DNA from: Cohnella xylanilytica
GTDB taxonomy: Bacteria > Bacillota > Bacilli > Paenibacillales > Paenibacillaceae
Direction: 5' to 3'
Length of the DNA: 64,000 nt
Assembly (NCBI RefSeq): GCF_014212175.1
Contig: NZ_JACJVR010000044.1
Span: 25,543 to 89,542 of the forward strand
Below the pieces are notes generated by a model that had not been told where the DNA came from, did not search any database, and was given only the letters and a program-made list of their open reading frames with translations. Made by a program: the position numbers and the translations under genes. Each line of letters begins with the position of its first letter. Position 1 is the stretch's first letter. Positions 25,736 through 35,222 of the stretch are shown here, in pieces.

Positions 25736-27384
25736 CCCCTGGCGCGGCTCTGCAGCTTGGCGAACGGACGAAGCAACTTGCGAAGCTTCGCCGGGTAGCT
25801 CTCCACGTCTTCGGCCCGCATGGCCCGGAACAAGAAGAGCAGCACCGGATACGCGACGCAGACCATCGCGCCGAGAAGAACGGTCGTGAAGAAGTACGGC
25901 CACTTCCAGCCGGCCGGAGCGAACCATTCGAGGCCGTAATACGCGACGGCCCCGCCGGCGGCGGCCACGAGCAGCACCGTCGCCGCGAAGCCCGGCCAGC
26001 GGTCTCCGAGCACCTTGACGCCGGTCAGCTTGCGGATCGTCGCCATGTTCCAGACGGTGACGAAGACGAAGCAGACGCTCGTCGCCGCCACGAGGCCGTA
26101 GACGCCGAAGAACGGCGTCAGCGCGAGGCTGAGCGCAAGCTTGATGCCGATGCCGGTCAGCGTATGGGCCATGCCGACGCGTTGGCGGCCGAGCCCGTTC
26201 AGAATCGAATTCGACGTCATCATCGTAATCTGGAAAATCGTGCCGGCCGTCAGCATGCCGACGATGGCGCTGCCTGCGTCGGTTTTGAACAGCAGCCCGT
26301 TCACCGCCTGGGCGCCGACCGACAGCAGCAGCACGACCGGCATGCCGGAGAAGACGGCGATGCGCATCGCCAGCGTCCCTTGGCGCCGCACCCGCTCCGT
26401 ATCCCCCGCGGCGAACGCGGAGGAGATGACCGGAAGTATCGACGCGCTGAGGGCGATGGCGAGCACCGGCGGAATGCCGGCGATCGACTGGGCGTTGTTC
26501 GTGAGCACGGCGTGCCACATTTCGATATCGGCGGTCTCGAATCTCCACTCGGACAACGGGACGAGAAGGGTAGAATCGATTAGATAGATCAATTGCACCG
26601 TCATCGCCGTCAGCAGGATCGGAATCGAGATGCGGAAAATCGCCGAGTAAATGTCCCGCGGCTTCGCGAGCACGGGAGGGTCTCCCGGCTTGACGGCCGG
26701 CCGCTCGGCCGCCGCAGTTCGCCCCCCGGCCGCCGCCCGGTCGCTTCGCCTCAGCTTGTAGGCGAACCAGAGCATCGTGCCGAAGGCGGCGATGCTGCCG
26801 AGCACGCTGCCGAAGGCGCCGCCCGCGGCCATGACCGTGTCTCCGTAGCCCCAAGCCTGCAGGGCGTACAGCAGCGCGACCGCGGTCACGACGCGGGCGA
26901 TCTGCTCGACAATCTGCGAGACGCCGCCCGCGATCATGAATTGGCGCCCTTGGAAGTAGCCCCGCATCATCGCGATGATCGGGAAGAGGAGCAGGGACGG
27001 CGCGATCGCCCGGATCGCCAGCGTCGACTGCGGGACGCCCGACAGATCGGCGTAATAAGGAGCCGCAACGAGCAGCAGGGCGGTCATGACGATGCCCGCG
27101 ATGACGCCGAAGCGGAGCGCGGCGCGGTAGATGAGGTTGACCTCCTCCTCCCGGCCTAGCGCCAGGCGCTCCGACACCATCTTCGAGACGGCGCTCGGTA
27201 TGCCGGCCGTCGCGAAGACGAGCAGCAGCAGGTAGACGTTGTTGGCTTGTCCGAAGGCGCTGTTCCCTTCGTTATTCATCGCGTGCTGAAGCGGCACGCG
27301 CTGGAAGATGCCGAGCACGCGGGCTACCATGGCCGCGGCGGCCAGGATGATCGTTCCTTTAACGAGCGAATCTTTCTTTACCAT
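25732..27384 (-). CDS. MurJ/SpoVB-type polysaccharide or lipid II flippase (MOP superfamily)
   Basis: A 550-residue integral membrane protein with 14 predicted helices. Characteristic stretches are KGTIILAAAAMVARVLGIFQRVP, GIPSAVSKMVSE, MRGYFQGRQFM and NSILNGLGRQR. Such proteins export lipid-linked cell-wall precursors; YtgP/MurJ and SpoVB (cortex synthesis) are the nearest named groups and I cannot separate them by eye. A short Arg/Ala-rich insert (residues about 215-240) sits in a cytoplasmic loop. It is upstream of no clear operon partner and ends overlapping the DUF2515 gene. Confidence 0.83.
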   Translation of the reverse strand: MVKKDSLVKGTIILAAAAMVARVLGIFQRVPLQHAMNNEGNSAFGQANNVYLLLLVFATAGIPSAVSKMVSERLALGREEEVNLIYRAALRFGVIAGIVMTALLLVAAPYYADLSGVPQSTLAIRAIAPSLLLFPIIAMMRGYFQGRQFMIAGGVSQIVEQIARVVTAVALLYALQAWGYGDTVMAAGGAFGSVLGSIAAFGTMLWFAYKLRRSDRAAAGGRTAAAERPAVKPGDPPVLAKPRDIYSAIFRISIPILLTAMTVQLIYLIDSTLLVPLSEWRFETADIEMWHAVLTNNAQSIAGIPPVLAIALSASILPVISSAFAAGDTERVRRQGTLAMRIAVFSGMPVVLLLSVGAQAVNGLLFKTDAGSAIVGMLTAGTIFQITMMTSNSILNGLGRQRVGMAHTLTGIGIKLALSLALTPFFGVYGLVAATSVCFVFVTVWNMATIRKLTGVKVLGDRWPGFAATVLLVAAAGGAVAYYGLEWFAPAGWKWPYFFTTVLLGAMVCVAYPVLLFLFRAMRAEDVESYPAKLRKLLRPFAKLQSRARG

Positions 27385-27393
27385 GGCTGCGAA

Positions 27394-28113
27394 TCATCCC
27401 AACTTTTCCAACGGTTGATGGTTGCCGCGCACCGGCTTGGCCGCTCCGGACGGAGCCGCCCAGCGGACGCCGTTCGCGATGACGCGGCGGACGAGAGGGT
27501 GATAATAGGTCGGATACGTCTCGTGGCCGGGACGGAAGTAGAACACCTTCCCTTGCCCGCGATGGTACGTGCAGCCGCTGCGGAACACTTCTCCGCCTTC
27601 GAACCAGCTGACGAACACGAGCTCGTCCGGCGCCGGAATGTCGAAGTGCTCGCCGTACATCTCCTCCGGCTTCAGCTCGAAGTATTCGGGCAGCCCCGCC
27701 GCGATCGGATGGGCCGGATCGACGACCCAGACGCGCTCCTTCTCGTTCGCTTCCCTCCACTTGAGGTCGCAGGACGTTCCCATCAGCTTTTTGAAAATTT
27801 TCGAGAAATGGCCCGAATGCAGCACGATCAGCCCCATTCCCTCCATCACCCGGCGATGGACGCGCTCCACGATCTCGTCGGCCACCTCCTCGTGGGCCAT
27901 GTGCCCCCACCAGACGAGAACGTCCGTGTCGGCCAGCGCCTGCTCGGTCAGCCCGTGCTCCGGCTCCGGCAGCGTGGCCGTCCGGACGGCGAAGCCTCCC
28001 TCCTGCTCCAGGCCGTCCGCGATCGCCTTGTGCAGGCCGTCCGGGTACACCTTGCGCACTTCCTCGTGGACCTGCTCGTGCTTGAATTCATTCCATACCG
28101 TAACCTTGATCAA
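27394..28113 (-). CDS. ThuA-domain protein (type 1 glutamine amidotransferase-like fold)
   Basis: A 239-residue ThuA protein, named after a sugar (trehalose) utilisation gene. Typical segments are [25 protein letters not shown] and [14 protein letters not shown], and [20 protein letters not shown] near the C-terminus. ThuA in other bacteria is linked to disaccharide oxidation to 3-keto sugars, but no sugar-oxidation neighbours occur here. It has no signal peptide. It lies 9 bp upstream of the flippase start, likely co-transcribed with it, DUF456 and the HAD gene. Confidence 0.88.
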   Translation of the reverse strand: MIKVTVWNEFKHEQVHEEVRKVYPDGLHKAIADGLEQEGGFAVRTATLPEPEHGLTEQALADTDVLVWWGHMAHEEVADEIVERVHRRVMEGMGLIVLHSGHFSKIFKKLMGTSCDLKWREANEKERVWVVDPAHPIAAGLPEYFELKPEEMYGEHFDIPAPDELVFVSWFEGGEVFRSGCTYHRGQGKVFYFRPGHETYPTYYHPLVRRVIANGVRWAAPSGAAKPVRGNHQPLEKLG

Positions 28114-28138
28114 TCCCGCTCTCTCCTCGCCGTATCCG

Positions 28139-28618
28139 TTAAATCAACCATATGACGAAAATCACGATCATCGCGAGCTGCAGCACGACCTTGACGAACG
28201 TGCTCGTGAACAAGCCGACCATCGCTCCCCAGCCGACCTTGAGCGAACGCTCCATGGACGAGCCGTGGACGAGTTCGCCCAGCACCGCCCCCGCGAACGG
28301 GCCGATCAGCAGCCCGAACGCCGGAATGACGAACGGGCCGATCAGAATGCCGATCGTGCTCCCGACGACGGACGCCTTCGAGCCTCCGAACTTCTTGACG
28401 CCCCACGCGTTCACGACGTAATCCGCCACGAACAGGACGACCACGATGAGCGTCTGGAACGCCCAGAACCAGAAGCCGAACGGCTCGAACGAGAAGAACA
28501 GCCCGTACACGAAGAACGCCGCGTAAATCGCCAGAGCTCCCGGCAGGATCGGATAGACCGCGCCGGCCATGCCCACGACGAACAGGGCGACGATAATTAC
28601 CCATCCGACGATGTCCAT
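28139..28618 (-). CDS. DUF456 membrane protein
   Basis: A 159-residue DUF456 protein with about five hydrophobic segments and internally repeated Gly-rich motifs ([30 protein letters not shown]). Function is unknown. It lies 15 bp downstream of the HAD phosphatase gene and 25 bp before the ThuA gene on the same strand. Confidence 0.88.
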   Translation of the reverse strand: MDIVGWVIIVALFVVGMAGAVYPILPGALAIYAAFFVYGLFFSFEPFGFWFWAFQTLIVVVLFVADYVVNAWGVKKFGGSKASVVGSTIGILIGPFVIPAFGLLIGPFAGAVLGELVHGSSMERSLKVGWGAMVGLFTSTFVKVVLQLAMIVIFVIWLI

Positions 28619-28633
28619 AGTCGTCTCACGCCC

Positions 28634-29380
28634 TTACTTTAAGAGATATTGGCGGATGACGTCCGCCACTCCGTCCTCGAGATTCGTTCCGGTGACGGCG
28701 TCCGCCGCCGCCTTGACCTCGTCCTGCGCGTTGCCCATCGCGACGCCGAGCCCGACCGCCTTGATCGCGGCCAGATCGTTCAGGCTGTCGCCCACGGCGA
28801 CCGCCTCTTCCATGCGGCAGCCGATCATCCGGCATACCTCTTCGATCGCCGCCGCCTTGGAGACGCCGCTCGGATTGATCTCGATATTATAAGGAGAAGA
28901 ATTGCTGAGCTCGAGCCCTTCCCATTCCCGGATCTCGTCGAGGATGGCCTTCAGATCGTCCAGATCCTCCGTATAATAGCCGAACTTCAGCCATTCGAGG
29001 GCGTACGTATCCCCCGCCCATCTCTCCTTATTGTATATATCCTGCGTCGAGTAAGCCCAGAACCAGGCTTCCGGATGCGCCTCCGCCACCCGGTGAAGCT
29101 TCATGACCGTCTCGGCCGGAAGCGTCGTGCGGCTATGTAACGAATGAGGCCGCGACCAGATCTCTCCGCCGTTCACGGTGATCATAGGCGTCTCGAGCCC
29201 GAGCTGCTCCGCGAACGGCAGGGCGCTCTGGAAGCCCCTTCCGGTCGAAATGCAGACGGTGATCCCCGCGTCTGCCGCCTTCCGGATCCATTCCTCGTTC
29301 GCCGGGCTGATCTCGCTTCGGTCGTTCAACGTCGTGCCGTCCAAATCCAGTGCCAGAAGACGATATTGTCCCAATCCCAA
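28634..29380 (-). CDS. Cof-type HAD-IIB phosphatase
   Basis: A 248-residue HAD-superfamily hydrolase, probably a sugar-phosphate or nucleotide phosphatase. Motif I LALDLDGTT (nucleophile Asp near residue 11), motif II CISTGRG, a Lys in SKAAAIEEV and motif IV AVGDSLNDLAAIK are all present, and the C2B cap occupies residues 80-180. The start is TTG 29380 with AAGGAG 8 nt upstream. Substrate is unknown. It heads a four-gene same-strand group ending in the flippase. Confidence 0.9.
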   Translation of the reverse strand: MGLGQYRLLALDLDGTTLNDRSEISPANEEWIRKAADAGITVCISTGRGFQSALPFAEQLGLETPMITVNGGEIWSRPHSLHSRTTLPAETVMKLHRVAEAHPEAWFWAYSTQDIYNKERWAGDTYALEWLKFGYYTEDLDDLKAILDEIREWEGLELSNSSPYNIEINPSGVSKAAAIEEVCRMIGCRMEEAVAVGDSLNDLAAIKAVGLGVAMGNAQDEVKAAADAVTGTNLEDGVADVIRQYLLK

Positions 29381-29474
29381 CGTTCACTCCTTCTCGGCCC
29401 GCGGCCGGAAACTATCCAACGACATTCTATCACAAAAAGGGTGGGAACACGATTTGACCTTGCGGGACGCGAAC

Positions 29475-29500
29475 AGCCCGGCGCCTGCGGGCGCCGGGCT
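29475..29500. terminator. Strong hairpin between oppF and the HAD gene
   Basis: AGCCCGGCGCC (29475-29485) and GGCGCCGGGCT (29490-29500) pair perfectly around TGCG. There is no T-run, so it may slow or process rather than terminate transcription. Confidence 0.6.
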
Positions 29501-29539
29501 GCGGATGGATGATTCGCTTGTCGGGATCGCCGTTCCAGG

Positions 29540-30496
29540 TCAGGCGTAATGGCACGACGCCCATTGCCCCGGCCGCACCTCGCGGAACGCGGGCTCCTCT
29601 TCGGCGCACCGTCCCGTCGCGATCGGACAGCGGGTCCGGAACGGACAGCCGCTAGGCGGATTAACGGGGCTCGGCAGATCGCCGGACAGGACGATCCGCT
29701 CCTTCCGCTCCTCCAGGTCCGGATCGGGCACGGGAATCGCGGACAGCAGCGCCTTCGTGTACGGATGATGCGGACGGTCGTACAGATCCTCGCTTCGCGC
29801 GAGCTCCACGATCTTGCCGAGGTACATGACCGCGACGCGGTCGCTCATGTACTTGACCATCGACAGATCGTGGGCGATGAACAGGTACGTGAAGCCCATC
29901 CTCTTCTGGAGGTCGATCAGCAGATTGATGATCTGAGCCTGAATCGACACGTCCAGCGCGGAGATCGGCTCGTCGCACACGATGAATTCCGGCTCGACGG
30001 CGAGCGCCCTCGTAATGCCGATCCGCTGCCGCTGTCCACCCGAGAATTCGTGCGGATACCGCGAAGCATGCTCGGCGTTCAGTCCGACCAGCTCGAGCAG
30101 CTCCTCCACGCGACGCTTGCGGTGCGCCCGGCTGGGGGCGAGGCCGTGGATATCGAGCGCTTCCCCGATAATGTCCAGTATCGTCATGCGCGGATTAAGC
30201 GAAGCGTACGGGTCCTGGAAAATCATCTGCATCCGCCGCCGATACGCCTTGAGCTGGGATTTCGACAGCTTCGTCACGTCGACGCCGCTCAGAGATACCC
30301 GGCCGGACGTCGGCTCGTACAGGCGGGTGATCGTGCGCCCGGCCGTCGACTTGCCGCAGCCGGACTCGCCGACCAGCCCGAGCGTCTCTCCCTTCGCGAT
30401 CGTGAAGCTGATATCGTTAACCGCCTTCAGGACGCGGTTTTTGCCAACGTTAAAGTACTTGCGCAGCCCCTGAATCTCCACGAATGCCTCGCTCAT
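29540..30496 (-). CDS. oppF: Oligopeptide ABC transporter ATPase OppF
   Basis: ATP-binding subunit of the oligopeptide importer, 318 residues. Walker A GESGCGKST is near residue 45, signature FSGGQRQRIGI near 150 and Walker B FIVCDEPISALD near 170. The C-terminal oligopeptide-transporter domain has the Cys set CPFRTRCP...C...C. Its ATG overlaps the oppD stop as ATGA, so the two ATPases are coupled. Longer frames extending through oppD and oppC are read-through of another frame and rejected. Confidence 0.95.
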   Translation of the reverse strand: MSEAFVEIQGLRKYFNVGKNRVLKAVNDISFTIAKGETLGLVGESGCGKSTAGRTITRLYEPTSGRVSLSGVDVTKLSKSQLKAYRRRMQMIFQDPYASLNPRMTILDIIGEALDIHGLAPSRAHRKRRVEELLELVGLNAEHASRYPHEFSGGQRQRIGITRALAVEPEFIVCDEPISALDVSIQAQIINLLIDLQKRMGFTYLFIAHDLSMVKYMSDRVAVMYLGKIVELARSEDLYDRPHHPYTKALLSAIPVPDPDLEERKERIVLSGDLPSPVNPPSGCPFRTRCPIATGRCAEEEPAFREVRPGQWASCHYA

Positions 30497-31500
30497 GCGC
30501 TCGCCCCCTTGCCGCCCCGGATTCCGCCCTGCGATTGCTGAAGCCAGCACCGGACCTGCTGGGTGTCGCTGAGCCGGGTGAACTCGGGGACTTCCGTCTG
30601 GCAGATTCGCATGGCATAGTCGCACCGGCTGCAGAAGCCGCAGCCCTGCGGGGGCTGAATCAGATCCGGCGGCGTCCCGTGGATCGGAACGAGCGGCTCG
30701 TTCTTCGACTGGTCCAGCCGGGGCAGCGACTTCAGCAGCCCCTTCGTGTACGGATGCTGCGGGTTGCGGAAGATCTCCCGCTTCGTCCCCGTCTCGATGA
30801 TCTGTCCGGCGTACATCACGATGACGCGATCGCACATGTCCGCGACGATTCCGAGATCGTGCGTAATGAGAATGATCGAGGTGCCGGTCTGCTTCTGCAG
30901 GTTCTTCATCAGACGAAGGATCTGAGCCTGGATCGTCACGTCGAGAGCCGTCGTCGGCTCGTCCGCGATGAGGAGGGCCGGGTTGCACGAGAGCGCGATC
31001 GCGATCATCGCCCTCTGCCGCATGCCTCCGGAGAAGTGATGGGGGTACTGCGAGATTCGCGATTCGGGATTCGGGATGCCGACCATCGTCAGCAGCTCGA
31101 TCGCCCGCTTCTTGGCGTCCGATCGGCTCATTTTCTGATGCTTCATCAGGCCTTCCATAATCTGCATGCCGATCGTCATCGTCGGGTTGAGCGACGTCAT
31201 CGGATCCTGGAAAATCATGCCAATCTGATTGCCCCGCACCCGCTGCATCTCCTTCTCCGGCAAGGAGAGCAGCTCCTGTCCGTCGAACCGGACGGACCCC
31301 TGCTTGATTCTGCCGGGCGGAGTCGAGATGAGCCGCATGATCGTCTGCGCCGTCACGCTCTTGCCCGAGCCGGACTCTCCGACGATCGCGACCGCCTCTC
31401 CTTCCTTCACGGAGAAGCTGACGCCCCGGACCGCTTGCACTTCCCCTCCATAGACGTCGAACGAGACGCTCAGATCGTTCACTTCCAGCATCGTTCTCAT
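30493..31500 (-). CDS. oppD: Oligopeptide ABC transporter ATPase OppD
   Basis: A 335-residue ATP-binding subunit pairing with OppF. Walker [10 protein letters not shown], signature [11 protein letters not shown] and Walker [13 protein letters not shown] are intact, with the conserved H-loop THDLG. The C-terminus carries the Cys cluster [15 protein letters not shown] (an Opp/Dpp-type extension). The start ATG 31500 has AAGGAGG 10 nt upstream. Confidence 0.95.
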   Translation of the reverse strand: MRTMLEVNDLSVSFDVYGGEVQAVRGVSFSVKEGEAVAIVGESGSGKSVTAQTIMRLISTPPGRIKQGSVRFDGQELLSLPEKEMQRVRGNQIGMIFQDPMTSLNPTMTIGMQIMEGLMKHQKMSRSDAKKRAIELLTMVGIPNPESRISQYPHHFSGGMRQRAMIAIALSCNPALLIADEPTTALDVTIQAQILRLMKNLQKQTGTSIILITHDLGIVADMCDRVIVMYAGQIIETGTKREIFRNPQHPYTKGLLKSLPRLDQSKNEPLVPIHGTPPDLIQPPQGCGFCSRCDYAMRICQTEVPEFTRLSDTQQVRCWLQQSQGGIRGGKGASA

Positions 31501-31527
31501 GAAGTCGCGGCCTCCTTCCTGGGTCCG

Positions 31528-32460
31528 TTATTTTTTGAGCTTCGGATCGAAGGCGTCGCGCAGGCCGTCTCCGAATACGTTGAAGGCGAATATCGTAAGG
31601 CTGAGGAACAAGGCCGGGAAGAAGAGCCGCCACGGGTAGATCGACATCGACTGGACGCCGTCGTTGATCATCGTCCCCCAGGAGGCGACCGGCGACTGCA
31701 CCCCGAGCCCCAGGAAGCTGAGGAACGCCTCTGTGAAGATGGCGCTCGGCACGCTGAGCGTCAGCGTGACCAGAATCGGCCCCATCGCGTTCGGGACCAG
31801 ATGGCGGAAGATGATGCGCATCGAGCTCGCGCCCAACGCCTTGGAGGCCAGGGCGAACTCCTGGTTCTTGAGCTGCATCATCTGCCCGCGCACGATCCAG
31901 GCCATGTTGATCCAGCCGGTGATGGACATCGCGACGATGATCGTCGTCAGGCTCGGCTCCATGAACACGAGGAGCAGGATGACGACGAGCAGGTAGGGGA
32001 TCGAGTACAGAATCTCCGCGAAGCGGTTCATGACCTCGTCGACCTTGCCGCCGTAATAGCCCATGATGCCGCCGTAGACGATGCCGATCACGAGATCGAT
32101 GAGCGCGGCGGCCACGCCGACGAACAGCGAGATCTGAGCGCCCTTCCACGTTCTCGCGAACAGGTCCCGGCCCAAGTCGTCGGTTCCGAACCAATGCGTG
32201 GAGTCCGGCGGCTGGTTGTTCAATTGCAGATCGTTCGTGTAATGGTCGAACGGCCACACGAGCGGCGCGAAGAACGCCATCAGCACGAGAAGGATCAGGA
32301 GCCAGAAGCCGGTCATCGCCAGCTTGTTGGTCGTCAGCCGATAACGGACGTCCTGCCACGCCGTCCGGGATCTCCTCTGGATTCGCTCCGCCCCGGACGG
32401 ATCGCGCTGCAGAGGCGCGAACGGATCGGCCGTCGCCCTAGGGGTCTCCAAGTCCGCCAT
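31528..32460 (-). CDS. oppC: Oligopeptide ABC transporter permease OppC
   Basis: A 310-residue permease with an N-terminal cytoplasmic extension, six membrane helices and the EAA loop ASKALGASSMRIIFRHLVPNAMGP (about residues 195-220). Its ATG is directly adjacent to the oppB stop (TAGATGG), so translation is probably coupled. Confidence 0.94.
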   Translation of the reverse strand: MADLETPRATADPFAPLQRDPSGAERIQRRSRTAWQDVRYRLTTNKLAMTGFWLLILLVLMAFFAPLVWPFDHYTNDLQLNNQPPDSTHWFGTDDLGRDLFARTWKGAQISLFVGVAAALIDLVIGIVYGGIMGYYGGKVDEVMNRFAEILYSIPYLLVVILLLVFMEPSLTTIIVAMSITGWINMAWIVRGQMMQLKNQEFALASKALGASSMRIIFRHLVPNAMGPILVTLTLSVPSAIFTEAFLSFLGLGVQSPVASWGTMINDGVQSMSIYPWRLFFPALFLSLTIFAFNVFGDGLRDAFDPKLKK

Positions 32461-33396
32461 CTACTTCGCCACCCTTCCTGTTTGTAATCGGAGCCGAGGA
32501 TCGACCAAGGCATAGGCGAGGTCGGACAGGAACCGGCTGGCCATGAGCAGAATCGCGTAGAAAATCGTGATTCCCATGATGAACGGGTAATCCCGATCCA
32601 GGACGCTCTGCACGAAGAACTTGCCGATTCCCGGAATCGCGAAGATCTGCTCGATGACGACCGAGCCCGTAATGACGTTGGCGATCAGGTAACCGAGATA
32701 GGTGACGACCGGAAGCATCGAATTGCGGAGCGCGTGGCGCCACACGATCATGTGGCCCGCGAGCCCCTTGGCTTTGGCCGTCTTGATGAAGTCGGAGTTC
32801 AGCACTTCCAGCATGGAAGAGCGGATCAGCCGGGCGATAAAAGCGATGGGGGCGGCCGACAAGGCGATGGTCGGCAGCACGTAATCCATCGGGCCGTTCA
32901 AGCCCGCCACTTCGAACGCCCGGATCTTCACCGCGAACACGTACTGCAGCAAGGGCGCCATGACCACGCTCGGGACGGCCAGCCCGATCACGGACACGAC
33001 CAGCGCCGCATTGTCCAGGAATTTACGATGGTACAAGGCGGCGATAATGCCGAGCGCGCAGCCGGCCAGCACGGACGTCGCGACGGACACGAGACCGAGC
33101 TTCAAGGAATTGTCGAAGGAGCCCGCGATAAGCTTGTTGACGGACTGGAACTTCTTCTTCATGGAGATGCCGAGATCGAACTGCGCCAGCTTCTTCAAGT
33201 AAATGCCGTATTGGACGATCAACGGCTTATCGAGGCCGTAATGCGCCTCCAGGTTCTTCTGAATCTGCGGGCTTGTCGCCTTCTCCGACTGCAAAGGGCT
33301 GCCGGGGACCGCATTCATCAGGACGAAGGTGGCGGTGATCAGAATAAACAGCGACAGCAGCATGAATAGGAATTTGTTCAAGACGTATCGTACCAC
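32461..33396 (-). CDS. oppB: Oligopeptide ABC transporter permease OppB
   Basis: A 311-residue permease with six membrane helices and EAA loop AKAKGLAGHMIVWRHALRNS (about residues 205-224). I start at GTG 33396 (VVRYVLNKFL, the family N-terminus), with AGGTGG 5 nt upstream; the frame to 33435 is less likely. It is separated from oppA by a perfect 15-bp palindrome, which may reduce its expression relative to oppA. Confidence 0.93.
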   Translation of the reverse strand: MVRYVLNKFLFMLLSLFILITATFVLMNAVPGSPLQSEKATSPQIQKNLEAHYGLDKPLIVQYGIYLKKLAQFDLGISMKKKFQSVNKLIAGSFDNSLKLGLVSVATSVLAGCALGIIAALYHRKFLDNAALVVSVIGLAVPSVVMAPLLQYVFAVKIRAFEVAGLNGPMDYVLPTIALSAAPIAFIARLIRSSMLEVLNSDFIKTAKAKGLAGHMIVWRHALRNSMLPVVTYLGYLIANVITGSVVIEQIFAIPGIGKFFVQSVLDRDYPFIMGITIFYAILLMASRFLSDLAYALVDPRLRLQTGRVAK

Positions 33397-33435
33397 TGGA
33401 TCCACCTGCCCGTTCTCGCTAGGATGGCAACTCAA

Positions 33436-33467
33436 AAGGGTATATATAGGGACCTATATATACCCTT
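33436..33467 (-). terminator. Perfect 15-bp inverted repeat between oppA and oppB (leaky terminator)
   Basis: AAGGGTATATATAGG (33436-33450) and CCTATATATACCCTT (33453-33467) form a perfect 15-bp palindrome with a 2-base centre. On the minus strand it is followed by TTTTGAG. Its place after the substrate-binding protein gene fits partial termination or 3'-end protection of oppA mRNA. Confidence 0.8.
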
Positions 33468-33512
33468 CTGCCTAAGACCGGCTGCGGAGATGCCGACGGG
33501 AAGTCCGTCCGC

Positions 33513-35222
33513 TTACTCCTTGTCGCCGAACGCCCAGTCGAGGTGGCCGGCGTAGTCGGAGACGACGTCCTTGAAGCCCGGCTTCACCATCGTGACGGTC
33601 GTGTAGTAATACAGCGGCAGCACGGCCATATCCTCGGCCATGGCGATCCGCTCGGCTTCGCCGATCTTGTTCATGCTCTCCTTCAAGTCGGTCGTCAGCA
33701 GCGACTCGTTGAGCAGTTGGTCGACCTTCTCGTTCTTGTACTTGCCGTCGTTGTTGCCGGACGCCGAGTGGATCAGGTCGTACGTGAAGTTGATCGGATG
33801 GTTGATGTCCGCGCCCCAACCCGCGCGGGCGACGTCGAATTGCTGCGCGCTCCTCGTCTCGAGGAACGTTCCCCATTCCTGGTTCGCCAGCTTCACTTCG
33901 ACGCCCAGGTTCCTGCGCCACATATCGGCGATCGCTTCCGCGATGGCCTTGTGGCCTTCGTCCGTATTGTACAGCAGCGTGATCTCCGGCACTTTGGACA
34001 AGCCCTCTTCCGCCAAGCCTTCCGCCAGCAGCTTCTTCGCTTCGGTCAAGTCTTCCTTGAGATAGTCCGTGTCCGGGAACATCTCGCGGAACTTCTTGCC
34101 GTCCGCTCCCTCGATGCTCGGAGCCACGAGCGCGTGAGCCGGCGTCTGGTTCGCCTTCGTCACGTTGTCGATGAGGTTCTGCCGCTCGACGGCCATGGCG
34201 AATGCCTTGCGGAGCTTCACGTTGCTGAACGGTTTCCTGGTCGTGTTGATCATGTAGTAATAGGTCGAGGCTACCGGGAGTATCTCCGCTCTCTTCTCCG
34301 CGACCAACTTCTGCACTTGGTCGGTCGGCACCGAGCCGGCCTGCGCGCCGATCCAGTCGATCTTATCGGTCTCGAACAGATTGAAGACGGTGGAGCTCGG
34401 TTCGACGAGGGTAACCGTCGCTTTGGTGAAGTGAACTTTATCCTTGTTGAAGTAGTTGGGGTTCTTCGTCAGAACGATCTTGTCGCCGTGCGACCATTCC
34501 GTGAGCAGGAACGGACCGTTCGAGACGATCGTGGACGCTTCGGTCGCCCATTCCGGCTTGCCGTCAACGGTACCCTTGTGCACGGGCCAATAACTGCTGT
34601 GACATACGAGGTTGACAAAATAGGGAGCGGGCGCCTTCAGCTTCGCCTCCAGCGTGTAATCGTCGAGAGCCTTGACTCCGACGTCGTCGGCGGTCGCTTT
34701 GCCGGCGTTGTATTCTTCGCCCTTATCGAGGTAGAAGAGCATGTACGCGTAATCGGAAGCCGTCTCGGGTGCGAGCGCGCGCTTCCAGGAATATTCGAAG
34801 TCGTGGGCCGTGACCGGGTCGCCGTTGCTCCACTTGGCGTCTTGGCGGAGCTTGAACGTGTACGTCTTGCCGTCTTCGGACACGGTATAGCTCTCGGCGA
34901 TGCCGTTCTCCGGCTCTCCCGCCGGATTGAGCCGCATGAGGCCTTCGTAGATGGCTTTGCCGACGATAAAAGACTGGGCGTCCGTCATGAGGCCGGGATC
35001 GAGGCTTGGCGGATCGCTCGCCAGCGTGAACCGGAATTCCTTCTCCTTCTGTTCGGCGCTTGGGCTCGGGCTTGCGCTCGGGCTTGCGCTTGGCGAGCCG
35101 CTGGGCGTCGCGCTTGGGGACTCGGAGCTCGAATTCTTCTCGTTATTGCCGCTGCAGGCCACCAGGGAGACTCCCATAAGCGCGACCGCGAGCGCCGTCG
35201 TCAATGATCTCTTCAGCTTCAT
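33513..35222 (-). CDS. oppA: Oligopeptide-binding lipoprotein OppA (SBP_bac_5)
   Basis: A 569-residue extracellular solute-binding lipoprotein capturing peptides for the OppBCDF importer. Lipobox LVAC puts the lipid Cys at residue 23, followed by a Ser/Pro-rich spacer with repeated SPSAS units (about 30-58). The binding domain begins FRFTLASDPPSLDPGL, includes VTAHDFEYSWKRALAPETAS and ends with TMVKPGFKDVVSDYAGHLDWAF. The RBS AAGGAAGGGG lies 9 nt before ATG. It leads the opp operon and is transcribed from the long AT-rich region upstream. Confidence 0.95.
   Translation of the reverse strand: MKLKRSLTTALAVALMGVSLVACSGNNEKNSSSESPSATPSGSPSASPSASPSPSAEQKEKEFRFTLASDPPSLDPGLMTDAQSFIVGKAIYEGLMRLNPAGEPENGIAESYTVSEDGKTYTFKLRQDAKWSNGDPVTAHDFEYSWKRALAPETASDYAYMLFYLDKGEEYNAGKATADDVGVKALDDYTLEAKLKAPAPYFVNLVCHSSYWPVHKGTVDGKPEWATEASTIVSNGPFLLTEWSHGDKIVLTKNPNYFNKDKVHFTKATVTLVEPSSTVFNLFETDKIDWIGAQAGSVPTDQVQKLVAEKRAEILPVASTYYYMINTTRKPFSNVKLRKAFAMAVERQNLIDNVTKANQTPAHALVAPSIEGADGKKFREMFPDTDYLKEDLTEAKKLLAEGLAEEGLSKVPEITLLYNTDEGHKAIAEAIADMWRRNLGVEVKLANQEWGTFLETRSAQQFDVARAGWGADINHPINFTYDLIHSASGNNDGKYKNEKVDQLLNESLLTTDLKESMNKIGEAERIAMAEDMAVLPLYYYTTVTMVKPGFKDVVSDYAGHLDWAFGDKE

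Noticed and set aside
29540..32359. A 939-codon minus-strand open frame that contains OppF at its end
   Set aside because: Only the last 318 codons (OppF) match a protein; the rest is the wrong frame of oppD and oppC, kept open by high GC.
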